Positions 44,026 through 52,976 of a stretch of DNA of 52,976 bases are shown piece after piece. The stretch comes from Blastocladiella britannica. Lineage: Eukaryota; Blastocladiomycota; Blastocladiomycetes; Blastocladiales; Blastocladiaceae. The position numbers were made by a program, and so were the translations under genes. The stretch is taken from assembly GCA_025349905.2 (NCBI GenBank), contig MU624560.1, positions 3,999 through 56,974 of the forward strand, in the 5' to 3' direction. The notes beneath the pieces are model-generated. The model did no database searches. It worked only from the letters and a program-made list of their open reading frames with translations, and was not told the DNA's origin. The first letter of the stretch is position 1; each line of letters starts with the position of its first letter.

Positions 44026-46037
44026 TTACTGGAACAGCAGCTCAGTGTACTTGGGCAGCGGCCAGTACTTGTCGGCGACGGTAGTCTCGAGCGCATCCGC
44101 GTACTTGCGCACCACCTCCATGGCGGGCACAATCAGCGACTCGGCCTTTTCGGCCTGCGCGACGGGGTCGGTCTCGTCGTGGGTCGCGTCGGTCACCTGC
44201 TCGAGCTTGACGACCGATGCCTTGAGCGCAATCAGGATCGGGGTAATGGCGTTGGCCGCCTCCAGCTCGGGGCTGGGGTCGCACCCGGCCGACTTGAGCG
44301 CCACAATCGTATCGGCCAAGTTCTTGCGGTACTCGTACGCGGCGGGCAGGATCGACTGGTGGATCATGAACTTGAGCGTGTTGCCCTCAATCAGCAAGTC
44401 CTTGGCGAACCGCTCGGTCATCACGTGGAACCGCGAGTGCAGCTCCTCGTGGCTGAACACGCCCGTCTTCTTGACCAACATGTCGGCGTTGCTCTTCTCC
44501 AGCAGCTGCTTGAACGCCTCGGGGCACGACTTGAGGTTCAGGAGGCCGCGCTTCTCGGCCTCGACCACCCACGCGTCAGAGTAGTTGTCGCCCTCGAACC
44601 GGATCGCCTTGGTCTCGGTGATGAGCTCGCGAATCACCGCAATGATGTCGTCCTCCGACGCCACCGACCGCACGCCCATCTTGGCCTTGAGCTTCTCGGC
44701 CGTCTGCTCGAGCGCCGACGCCACGGCCGCGGTCAGCATCGCCACCGGGAACGACGGCGACTGCTTGGAGCCCACGGCACGGAACTCGAACTTGTTGCCC
44801 GTGAACGCAAAGGGGGACGTGCGGTTGCGGTCCGTCAAGTCACGGTTGATCTCGGGGAGCACCGCCACCTTCAGGTCCAGGACGGTGCCACCGAGCTTGA
44901 TGGTGGACATGGACGGGACCGAGAAGTTCTTGATCGCGCGCTTCTCCTCAATCGCGTTCAGCACCTCGGTGAGCTGCTCGCCCAGGAACGCAGAGATGAT
45001 GCCCGGCGGGGCCTCCTGGGCGCCGAGACGGTGCAGGTTCGACGACGACGAGATCGAGCACCGGAGAATGCCCTGGTGCTGCTTGACGCCCAGCAGCGTC
45101 GCCAGCAGGAACAGCAGGAATCGGTAGTTGGTCTCGGGCTTAACGGTCGGGTCGAGCAGGTTATCGCCCTGGTCGGTGGACATGGACCAGTTGCAGTGCT
45201 TGCCCGATCCGTTGATGCCCTTGAACGGCTTCTCGTGGAACAGCACCTTGAGCTTGTGGCGGTGGGCCACCTGGTGCATCACGTCCATGACCAGCAAGTT
45301 GTGGTCCACGGCGACCGTCGACTCCTCAAAGATGGGCGCCAGCTCAAACTGCTGCGGGGCGACCTCGTTGTGGCGGGTCTTGACGGGCACGCCGAGCTTG
45401 ATGAGCTCGAGCTCGGCCTCCGACATGGTGGCCAGCACGCGCGACGGAATCTTGCCAAAGTAGTGGTCCTCGAGCTGCTGGTGCTTGGGCGGCACCGACC
45501 CAAGGAGCGTGCGGCCGGTGAGCTTCAAGTCGGGCCGGAGCGAGTACAGAGCGCGGTCAATCAAGAAGTACTCTTGCTCGGTACCCAGGGTGGTGTACAC
45601 GCGGTTGGCCTGGTCGCCAATCATGCGCAGGACCTTGACCGCGTTCTTGCTGAGGGCCTCGTTGGCGCGCAGCAGCACCGTCTTCTCGTCGAGCGCCTGG
45701 CCGTTGTAGGAGATGAACACCGACGGCACGTACAGCGTCGACTGACCGGCCAGCGCTCCGGGGCGAATGAACATGGGCGACGTCGTGTCCCACACGGTGT
45801 ACCCGCGGGCCTCGAACGTGGTGCGCATGCCGCCGGACGGGAACGACGACGCGTCGGGCTCCGACTGCAGCAGCTGCGAGCCCGAGAACGCGTCAATGGC
45901 GGTTGCGTCGTCCGAGCCGTACTTGAGGGTGAGGAAGGCTATTCTCATATCACGTTAGCTCTTATTTCTTGATTGATCTTTTCGGGAAAAAAAAAAAGAG
46001 ATCATACCATCGTGCTTCTCGGCGGTCGATCCGGTCT

Positions 46038-46068
<31 letters not shown>

Positions 46069-46496
46069 CTAATAGTTCATTTTATGTGTGAGAAAACAGA
46101 GTTTTTTGTTGTTAAAAAAAAAAGGTTGGTCAAGTGTAAAAAGCAGCGGTGCGTTTGCACAGCACACCAGTAAAAAGAGAGCTGATCGGATCGATCAAGC
46201 GTGCGTTTAAAAAGTCAAGTACATACACCAAGATCCTGAGCCCACACGCGCACCGCGTGAGCGATAGCGTCGGCGGTGGTCTTGTCGAGCGACTGGCGCC
46301 CGCGCATCTGCTTGACAAACTGGGCGTACACCGGCTTGGGCAGCGCCTTCTGCAGCTGGGCAAGGCCAAACACGTTCATGGCAAACAGCTCGGACGCGTA
46401 CAGCAGGCGGCCGTCGGCGGCCGTGGGCACCTTGACGTCGCGGGCCGTGTGCTGGACCACACCGAGGACGGCATCGAGACGGGCCTGCTGGGTCAT
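44026..46496 (-). CDS. Glutamine synthetase type III (GSIII)
   Basis: Exons 46496-46227, 46068-46008 and 45938-44026, 747 residues, the large size of GSIII and about twice fungal GSII. Diagnostic motifs are WAQDLGATHYTHWFQPQTG, AEKHDAF across the second splice, EPDASSFPSGGMRTTFEARG, TLGTEQEYFLID, KTRHNEVAPQQFELAP, HEKPFKGINGSGKHCNWSM and NRTSPFAFTGNKFEFRA. It makes glutamine from glutamate, ammonia and ATP, as a dodecamer in characterised GSIII. No targeting peptide, so cytosolic. The 158-nt first intron is unusually long here. A TATTTAA-like element lies about 115 nt upstream of the ATG. I see no GSII gene in the window. Confidence 0.95.
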
Positions 46497-46843
46497 TGTT
46501 TTTTTTTGGGGGGGAAAGAAAGGAGGGGGATAGGAGCGTAAATGAAATACGACGGATGAACGAAAAGAGCAAGGAGCAGGAGCAGAGAGGAGCGAGGGTC
46601 CGATCGGGGCTATTTAAGTTTTTTTTTGAGAAGAGGGCCGGGTGGATACGGCCAAGTTGGGTTGACATCAATTCGCACCGCGCTGCGCATGATTTGCGAT
46701 TATGCCCTCGACAGTTCCCTATCAGTCGAGGTGGAGCCACACCCCACTCATTTCATTTTTTTTTTGGGTCCTGTCCTCAGGCAAGTGTGCCCGGCCAAGG
46801 TTGAAAAGATATGACCACCGTCACATAAATTAAAAGAGTTATA

Positions 46844-48761
46844 TTACCAACGGCCCTCACTCCAGGCCGTCCGCTCCGCCGCGCCACTGATCCACGTCTG
46901 CACGCGCTGCACTTCAACATGAGGGAGCGGCCAGGGGCGCTTGACAAATGCAATGTGCTCGGGCTCGGCAAACTTGCCGACTTGGCGCAAGTGCTCAGGG
47001 GGTGCGGACATTTCGGTTGCGAACGGGCCGTACGGCAAGTCCGCGAATTGGGCAGCGTCGATCTCGATCGCGGCGGCGATGGCGGTGCGCAGTGCCGTGG
47101 ACGCACTGGCGCGTGCCGCGTACGCAGTGTCCAAGTTGGCTTGGGTAGTCGAGACCAGTGCGAGTCCGCGTCCCGCCCGCAGCGCCGCCTCGCGCACGCG
47201 GTCGACGGCGCCCGTGGACACCGCAACCCCTGTCCACCAGACCATCTGGGCGGCCGTCCACACCGCCGATGTCCATCCGCTGCTGATCCACATGGCGAAG
47301 GCCACCAGCGCCACCGTCAGCGGCACGCCCGTCAGCGTGATCATCCCGTACGTCTGCCCGACCGACTCGCGGTACACTCCACCGCGGTTGGCCGCCGTCA
47401 CTGCGCCGACCAGCGGCAGGTAGAACAGGAACGCTGGGAGCGCCAGTGGCAAGTACAGGAACAGGTCGTGGACACCCGCGTGCAGGTCGGTCAGGGCTGC
47501 GGCCCGTGGGGTCGGTGGCGCCTGTGAACTTGCCCATGGAAGCACGTCCCACGACCGCCACGTGCGCTCGGTCGGCGCGTACTCGCCGGCCTTGGGTCCC
47601 GCGGCCACCAGGCCCAGCGCCACCACCGTCGCACGGTACCGTTCCAGCTCCACACGAGCGGCCGCAACTGCTGGGACGGACGAGTACTCGGAGAATAGCG
47701 CAATCAGGCCCTGCATGACCGGCACGTACGTCACGGGATCCGCCAGCGATCCAGGGAGGAGCGGGAAGGCCGTGGGGCTGAGCAGCGAGTACGAGGTCTG
47801 GGCGAGCCGCATCACGTCCCTTTTATTCATTTTTGTTTTTTTTCTCGTGGTGAGCACTTGAGAAAAAAATCCATAAGAGAACCACATACCAGTCCGGCGC
47901 ATTGACCGTGACCAACCGCACGCGGCGCTCAATCTCGCGCGTGAGTTCCGACACGTCTTTGCCCAAGTACTCGTCGACGTTGATCGGGTCGCCGTACGTG
48001 CACACCACCGAGGTCCGCCACCATGTCTTTTCGACGTACGACACGCCGACGGGGATGATGGGAGCGCTTTGAGCTGAGGTGTCGCCGGATTCACGCGCGT
48101 CCTTGGCCCGGCGCGCGCGGTCCAGCGCCGCTCGCGACAACCCGTCCTTGAACGCAATCAGGTGCGGCAGCGTGTACGACGTGCCCTCGGGGAACACGCA
48201 CAGCAGCTGCCCGCGCGCCAGCATCTCGGACGTGGCGCGCCAGAGCGCTGCATTGGCACCGCCGCCTCCGTTGCTGGAAGACGCGGTGCTGTCGGCGGTG
48301 ACCGATCGCTCGCGACTTCCAGGAGATTCGCCCCCCTCTGCTGCAAGTCGAGGAATACTGCCCATAGTCGGCTCAATGCTATGGCCCAGACTTCCCACGG
48401 CCATCTTGGGCCGAGCCACGGGGACAGCTCCGAGGCCGTCAAACACAAAAGCCATCACTGGCATCGCCCACACCTCGCGCTTGGCCCAGAAGTGGCACTG
48501 GCGGTCCTGGTTGGTGGCGATCAGCACCGCCGGGTCCATGACCATTCCGCAGTGCGACGACGCCAGCATGGCTGCTTGGCTTGGGGGAGGAACGGCCCGC
48601 GCATGGCCAATGGCGGTGACTCGCAGCGCCGCATGGGTGGTCAAGGTTGCACCGAGCCGGGTCAGAGGGTAGATGGGCTTGAGGGCTAAGGTGCGCAGCG
48701 TGGCCAATGGTCCAGAGCTGTTATTGTCTGTTCTGTCTGTTGCTGTCGGAGTAGTGGCCAT
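46844..48761 (-). CDS. PlsC-family acyltransferase, glycerol-3-phosphate acyltransferase-like
   Basis: Exons 48761-47890 and 47819-46844, 615 residues. Motif I reads SSHCGMVMDP, the His-x5-Asp form of fungal Sct1/Gpt2 and related enzymes, though they usually have HxNQF. The next motif is KREVWAMPVM with GAVPVAR. Motif III reads FPEGTSYTLPHLIAFKDG and motif IV IIPVGVSYV. The C-terminal half has hydrophobic segments (LFLYLPLALPAFLFYLPLVG; LTGVPLTVALVAFAMWI) and a helical tail. These suggest an ER enzyme acylating glycerol-3-phosphate or dihydroxyacetone phosphate at the start of glycerolipid synthesis. Lysophosphatidate or another acceptor cannot be excluded. Confidence 0.85.
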
Positions 48762-49674
48762 TTTATATTTCTGTATTATATGGTGGGTACGGCTTGAGGT
48801 CGTCCAAAGAGAAGTGGGTGAGTGTTTGTTTCGTCAAAGCAAAAGCCGCGTTGCCGCACGGCTGTTCGAGTGATGCCCAAACTGCAGTTGTGAGAGAAAT
48901 CCGGCCGAAATTTCCGCCAGAATTCTTGTGGCCTCGATCTCTTGTGTCGCCGGAATTCTTGTCTTGTTCAGCCACCACTCGAACAGCCGTGTAAAAGTTT
49001 TAGGATTTTCAGGGCAAGATACTATCCTCAGGAAACTGTAACATCACCCAGAATCCGCCAAACTTTAACACCAAGTCCGATTCCGCAATAAAAATCCCAC
49101 TTTTTTCCGCTGGATTGATGCCTGGCTAAGCCGTTGACGCTGCCATGATTCCTTTGGATGTTTTCTTCATTTTCCTCAGGTAATCGGACTTGATCACCTT
49201 TTCCAGTGGACTTGCAAAACACTTTTCCAACGGAATTTTGGCTCCAAAATCCAGCCGAATCTGAATCGAATTCCTATTCATCATATATAAACTTTCATAT
49301 ATTCGCTTTCTGCCCAAATATACACGCTCGATCAGATCCTAATCCTGCTCAAACTTGATCGCGCACAAAAGGAAACCTATACAAAAGAAATAAATGTGCT
49401 ATGCTCAAGACTGAGGATCAAATAAACCAGATATGGCCGTACCCACAACAAGCTTCTCGACTGCACCTAATGCGCTTGACTGGACCTGACACGACAAACA
49501 TAAAGAAAAAGAACACATGGCAAATGAGAGGACGATCAGGGCGGTTCGCCCGTTGGCAAATAAAAGGCCGCACACACAAAAGAAATAAGACGAAGAATAA
49601 AAGTAAAGGACGGTCCTAGAATAAAAATTGTGGTTGGGGGACGGTGGGTCGAGCAGAGGAGAAAGAGGGCGGTC
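48762..49674. other. Intergenic, AT-richer, carrying a foldback element
   Basis: About 900 bp with no coding frame I trust. It includes the inverted repeat at 48857-48991. The remainder is AT-richer than the housekeeping block, and no tRNA or other RNA gene was recognised. Confidence 0.5.
48857..48991. repeat. Foldback/MITE-like element with 16-bp perfect terminal inverted repeats
   Basis: CACGGCTGTTCGAGTG at 48857-48872 is the exact reverse complement of 48976-48991. The 103-nt interior contains GAATTCTTGT twice, at 48920 and 48953. No target-site duplication is obvious. It is too short to encode a transposase. Confidence 0.6.
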
Positions 49675-51200
49675 TCAGTCCCGACAGTTGGCATATATCG
49701 CGGCATCGGTTGACCGGTTCGTGCCATTGCCGACCCAGTGCGCGGGGTACCGGTTGCGCTGGTCTTGCCCGACTGCTGCAATCACCTGCCCACTTGCGTT
49801 GAACTCCATCGGGTTTCCGAATTCGGTTGCGAGATTGGCCTCGCGCGTGAATGCCGCGTAGACCCGCGTCACTTGGACCGACCGCGATTGTCCCGCTAAG
49901 TGAAGATTGAATCAGTGCACCTGAAAAATACAGAAAAAAAGGACATGCACGCACGCTGAACAATGCAGGCCACAGCTCGGCGCTCGATCTCGCGCCATTT
50001 CTCGCGCTCGAGATCCCAGCGCTCCTCCGACCAGGTTCCGCGGTCCGCGTCCAACCAATCCATGCCAGTGTTCGACTGTCCCGCCTTGAACGTCATGGAC
50101 TTGACGGCGACGTCTGGACCGGCGTACGGGTGCGACATGATGACGTGTGTGGCCTCGGTCAGGCTCAGCGACGCGTCACAGACCGAGTACGGCAGGATCA
50201 GTACCGATACTGGTCTCGTGTCAATGGGGTCGCCGTCCTCTGTGGTGCCAGGTGCGAGTCCAATCTTGAATGCGCGGAGGGGGTTGCACGTGTGAATCCC
50301 GTGTCGGATAGTCGCACACCGAACGCCAGCGCATACCAATGCGTCATGGAGCAGATTGATTTGCTGCAGGCACTCGCAAAACACGGCCATCTTGGCACCA
50401 AGATCGAGGTCGTCCACGAGACAAGCAAGATGACACACGAGCTGGGTGACGCGCAACCCACAAACGTCAACAAACCACTCAGGCGAAATGCCCACGACCT
50501 CTGCACGGAATCCCTGCGAGAATGCGTCTGTTTCGCTTGTGATGGGGGGCCCGTCCAGCTTGTTGAGCAGTAGCGGGGATTGCTTGTGCGCCGCAAAAAT
50601 CCAATGCGAGTCCAGTCGCTGATCAAGGAATCGCTCGGCTGCCAGGCGTGCTGTCTCGAAGCAGCGTGGTAGGCACATGAACATTGGAGTGCCCGCGTCC
50701 CGTGACTGCGGCGCCTTCAATTCCAAGCAAAGCACATCGCGACAGCGGCTGCACATCCACTCTGAGGACTTTCGGTTGCCGTAAAAAAGCGCAACTAGGT
50801 CGGTGTGCACATCCACGGTGTGACAGCGCTCGCACATGTTTGTCGGCAGAGAAGGTGGGACCATCACAGCAACCTTGGGTCGTTCCATAAGTGTACGGAC
50901 ACGCGCCTGGACGTCCTCGTAGTGGCGCTTGAGCCGTTCCTTTTGCTCGATCATTGGCGACTCATACGTGCCATCGTGCTTCTGCTCGCGTAGCTGCTTG
51001 CGGGGTGTTTTGTTTAGGTTTTTGCACTGGTGATTGGACATATTTCCACGATTGGTGGCCTTTTTGCTGACGGCCTCCATCACCACGTTTGGGAATCGTA
51101 CAGCGCGCAACCATTCCAGTAAGTCGTCTGCAGCCAGGCCGCGATCGGTTTGATAACCAGGCCGGAACACACCCAACGGAATCACACCAGCGCTGAGCAT
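49675..51200 (-). CDS. SNF2-family helicase fragment: RING-like zinc motif plus C-terminal helicase lobe
   Basis: Exons 51200-49955 and 49895-49675 give about 488 residues. A coiled, basic region is followed by paired Cys motifs (MCERCHTVDVH and MCSRCRDVLC) as in the RING of HLTF/SHPRH-type SNF2 proteins. The helicase C-lobe follows: KMAVFCECLQQINLLHDAL, VSVLILPYSVCDASLSL, ATHVIMSHPYAGPD, and, across the intron, ERRAVACIVQPGQSRSVQV, which corresponds to the AxxRxxRxGQ motif VI. The arginine finger region is altered (no clear R-x-x-R-x-G-Q), and the N-terminal ATPase lobe with Walker A/B is absent. So this is a truncated or repurposed helicase, probably without ATPase activity. The ATG at 51200 is a guess. 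Confidence 0.6.
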
Positions 51201-51553
51201 ACGGGATCCGGTCCAAGCGGTAATGGTTGTGCAAAACGTGAGAGCACAGTGGCAGCAGGTAAATCCTGCTGTTGCAGTGACAGCAGCTCGGGCAGAGGAA
51301 TATGCTCGTCAATGGCATTTGGCGCGGCCAACGAGGCCACATAGTCAGCCTCAGCCTTTTTGCAAGCAGCAGCAGGAGTGAGGCGCTTTTCTTTTTTTGG
51401 AGCCGCAGGGGCACAGTGCGCACACTTAGGACTCAGTGGGGCGTCAGCATCGTCATCGATTGAAGACGACGGAAGCGGAGCGGCAGCCTCGACCGCGGTG
51501 CGCTTTCGTTTTTTGGTGGGAATCGCGCGAGTATTATTGTTGTGATCGGCCAT
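51182..51553 (-). pseudogene. Probable frameshifted N-terminus of the SNF2 fragment
   Basis: A 123-residue frame from ATG 51553 begins MADHNNN, carries a basic KKRKR nuclear-signal-like stretch and a CAHC motif. It ends at 51182, overlapping the start of the SNF2 frame in another phase. I found no GT-AG intron that joins the two in phase, so a frameshift is likely. It could also be a separate small protein. Confidence 0.4.
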
Positions 51554-51656
51554 CAGTATTTTGTGTGTTGCAAAAATTGGAGATATTTTTTTCCTGCTCG
51601 TCTTTTTGCTTGGCCACAATTTCTTAAAAACAAAATCTTGTTTCCGACTTCTGACC

Positions 51657-52976
51657 ATGAGCGTCCCCGGCCCCACCCCCGACACCGAATTCTACCGTAA
51701 AGACGTCGAGGGCAAGATGGAGGCACGCCAGTTCAAACTTCTTTGCTAGTATGTACCACCTTACTTGTGCCTTTTTTTTTCGTCATCCAACGCAAAAAAA
51801 AATGCAGTCGAACTTAATCTCACCATTGATGCAAATAGTTTTCTCGGAAATCGTTACCCACATGGGGAGCGCGCCGAAAACGTTCAACAAGAAGCTCGCT
51901 GAGCTTATCCAGTACACTTTTGTTCGCGCATCCATCAACATTGCTAAAATCGGCGACGAAGCCTCCTCCGCGATACTTTATACCGTAGCCCGCTGTTCCA
52001 CGTACGCGTACCGCACCGAGTCGCAGGCGCTTCTGGACGAAGAGGCGGCCGAGCGATAGGCTCGCGAGGATGCGGCCAAGGCGGCCAAGGAGGCCGTGGA
52101 GGCGGCCGAGGCGGCCAAGGCGATCAGAAAGGCGGCCAAGGCGGCGGCTGCTGCCGCTGGAGTGGAATATGCGCCTGCCAATCCTGCCAAGACGGCGGCC
52201 CAGAAAGCATCCCGGGCTGCCTATAACCTGAAGATGCGTGTGCGGGGAATGCCGCAGAAGCTGCAGGACAAGCTGGCGAAGAAGCGTCACGAGGTCGCCT
52301 GGCTGCAGCTGGAGGTCACTCGGTACGAGTCGCGGTCTGCGGAACTGTCTGGCATGCTGGCTCATCTACAGGCCAACCCCAACTACCGTCAAGCTGCCAA
52401 GGAACTAGCCCAGGTGCGCCAATTGCTGGCAGCGACGGAAAAGACCAAGAACACGGCCGCGGCTGCCTTGACAAAGTCGCAGGCATCCGTCCTCGAGCTG
52501 GAGCAGGATCTGGCGGCGGGCACGCAGGCGGCGGCTGAGCAGGCAGCGACCGATCAGGCCGCAGCTGAACTGGCAATGACCGAGGAGGATGCGGCGGCCG
52601 AGCGGAACAACGATTCCGGCGATGACCCGATGGCCAACCAGCGTTACCCGATGCCCAGTATGTTTTCTATTTTTGCTTTGATTTTGTCTCGGTTTTTAAC
52701 TCAGTTTTGATTTTTTTCTCAGATTTTGGCAACCCAGATGTCGCCAACATTTTCTTCCGCCGCGTGGTTGCTGGCTCTGCAGACCGTGGTGGCAAGGGCG
52801 CCTGCCGCTCGGTGAAGCACGCCCTGGCCGACTTCCAGTTTTACGCTGGTGGTTGCAACTCCACCTTCAAGAGCGCACACTTGTCGAAGCCGATCAAGGA
52901 GCGTGGCAACCAGTACGCGACCGATTTTACCCGTCATATGACGAAAACTCCGGTGTGGATGGCCACGTTCTTGGTG
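51657..52976 (+). pseudogene. Ala-rich coiled-coil gene, interrupted by a stop, 3'-truncated by window edge
   Basis: A short first exon from ATG 51657 (MSVPGPTPDTEFYRKDVEGK) runs to a GTATGT near 51746, but the only nearby acceptor (51810) does not restore phase. The main frame runs from about 51811 to 52657, with an in-frame TAG at 52057-52059 inside a continuous Ala/Glu/Lys-rich coiled coil (DEEAAER, stop, AREDAAK). A clean intron, 52658-52722, leads to a third exon (FGNPDVANIFFRRVV) that runs off the window. The third exon looks like a folded domain, but I do not recognise the family. A nonsense mutation plus a frame problem suggests a decaying copy, perhaps of a repeated family; assembly error is the alternative. 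Confidence 0.5.

Noticed and set aside
43747..45972. 741-codon open frame antisense to Erv46 exon 1 and GSIII exon 3
   Set aside because: Same codon-bias artefact; the sense strand encodes highly conserved glutamine synthetase motifs.

Overview
The window is nuclear DNA from a zoosporic, early-diverging fungus. Genes are compact and split by introns of 54-171 nt with no operon logic. Coding is GC-rich, AT-rich TATA-like elements occur in some promoters, and the proteins belong to fungal/opisthokont families (APC2, SWC4/DMAP1, BEM1-like scaffold, Mgm1/OPA1 dynamin, Clr2-like silencing factor, RPN13, Erv46). A glutamine synthetase of type III and a long protein made of WW-containing ankyrin-like repeats suggest Blastocladiomycota (Catenaria/Allomyces-like). 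That placement is inference from memory of such genomes, not a search result. One run of 65 N shows a draft scaffold.

Layout. (1) 1-8.6 kb, accessory: a six-exon minus-strand gene with a helical N-terminus and a C-terminal array of 29-residue WW repeats, open at the left edge. It lies head-to-head, across a 1.2-kb hairpin-rich spacer, with a plus-strand tyrosine-kinase-like protein kinase fused to leucine-rich repeats. (2) 8.7-13.1 kb: a vWA-domain protein of unknown role and a Cys-rich single-pass membrane protein. (3) 13.2-48.8 kb, dense housekeeping block: thioredoxin, APC2, BEM1-like SH3-SH3-PX-PB1 scaffold, membrane alpha/beta-hydrolase, SWC4, mitoribosomal mL59, a hypothetical, rhodanese-PTP phosphatase, Mgm1/OPA1, Clr2-like, CPD photolyase, RPN13, mS29/DAP3, Erv46/ERGIC3, glutamine synthetase III, and glycerol-3-phosphate acyltransferase-like. 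(4) 48.8-53 kb, accessory and degraded-looking: a 135-bp foldback element, a SNF2-type helicase reduced to a RING-like zinc motif plus the C-terminal lobe, and an Ala-rich coiled-coil gene interrupted by a stop and cut by the right edge.

I assigned introns by keeping protein frame and family similarity across GT-AG junctions. 46 introns were placed this way. 22 begin GTAC and only one begins GTAA, which is itself notable. Several convergent neighbours leave 19-48 bp between stop codons, and one divergent pair leaves 40 bp between start codons, so transcripts must overlap. Many housekeeping genes serve mitochondria (mL59, mS29, Mgm1) or chromatin and the ubiquitin system (SWC4, Clr2, APC2, RPN13), but I see no sign that neighbours form pathways. 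No tRNA, rRNA, CRISPR array or complete transposon was recognised.
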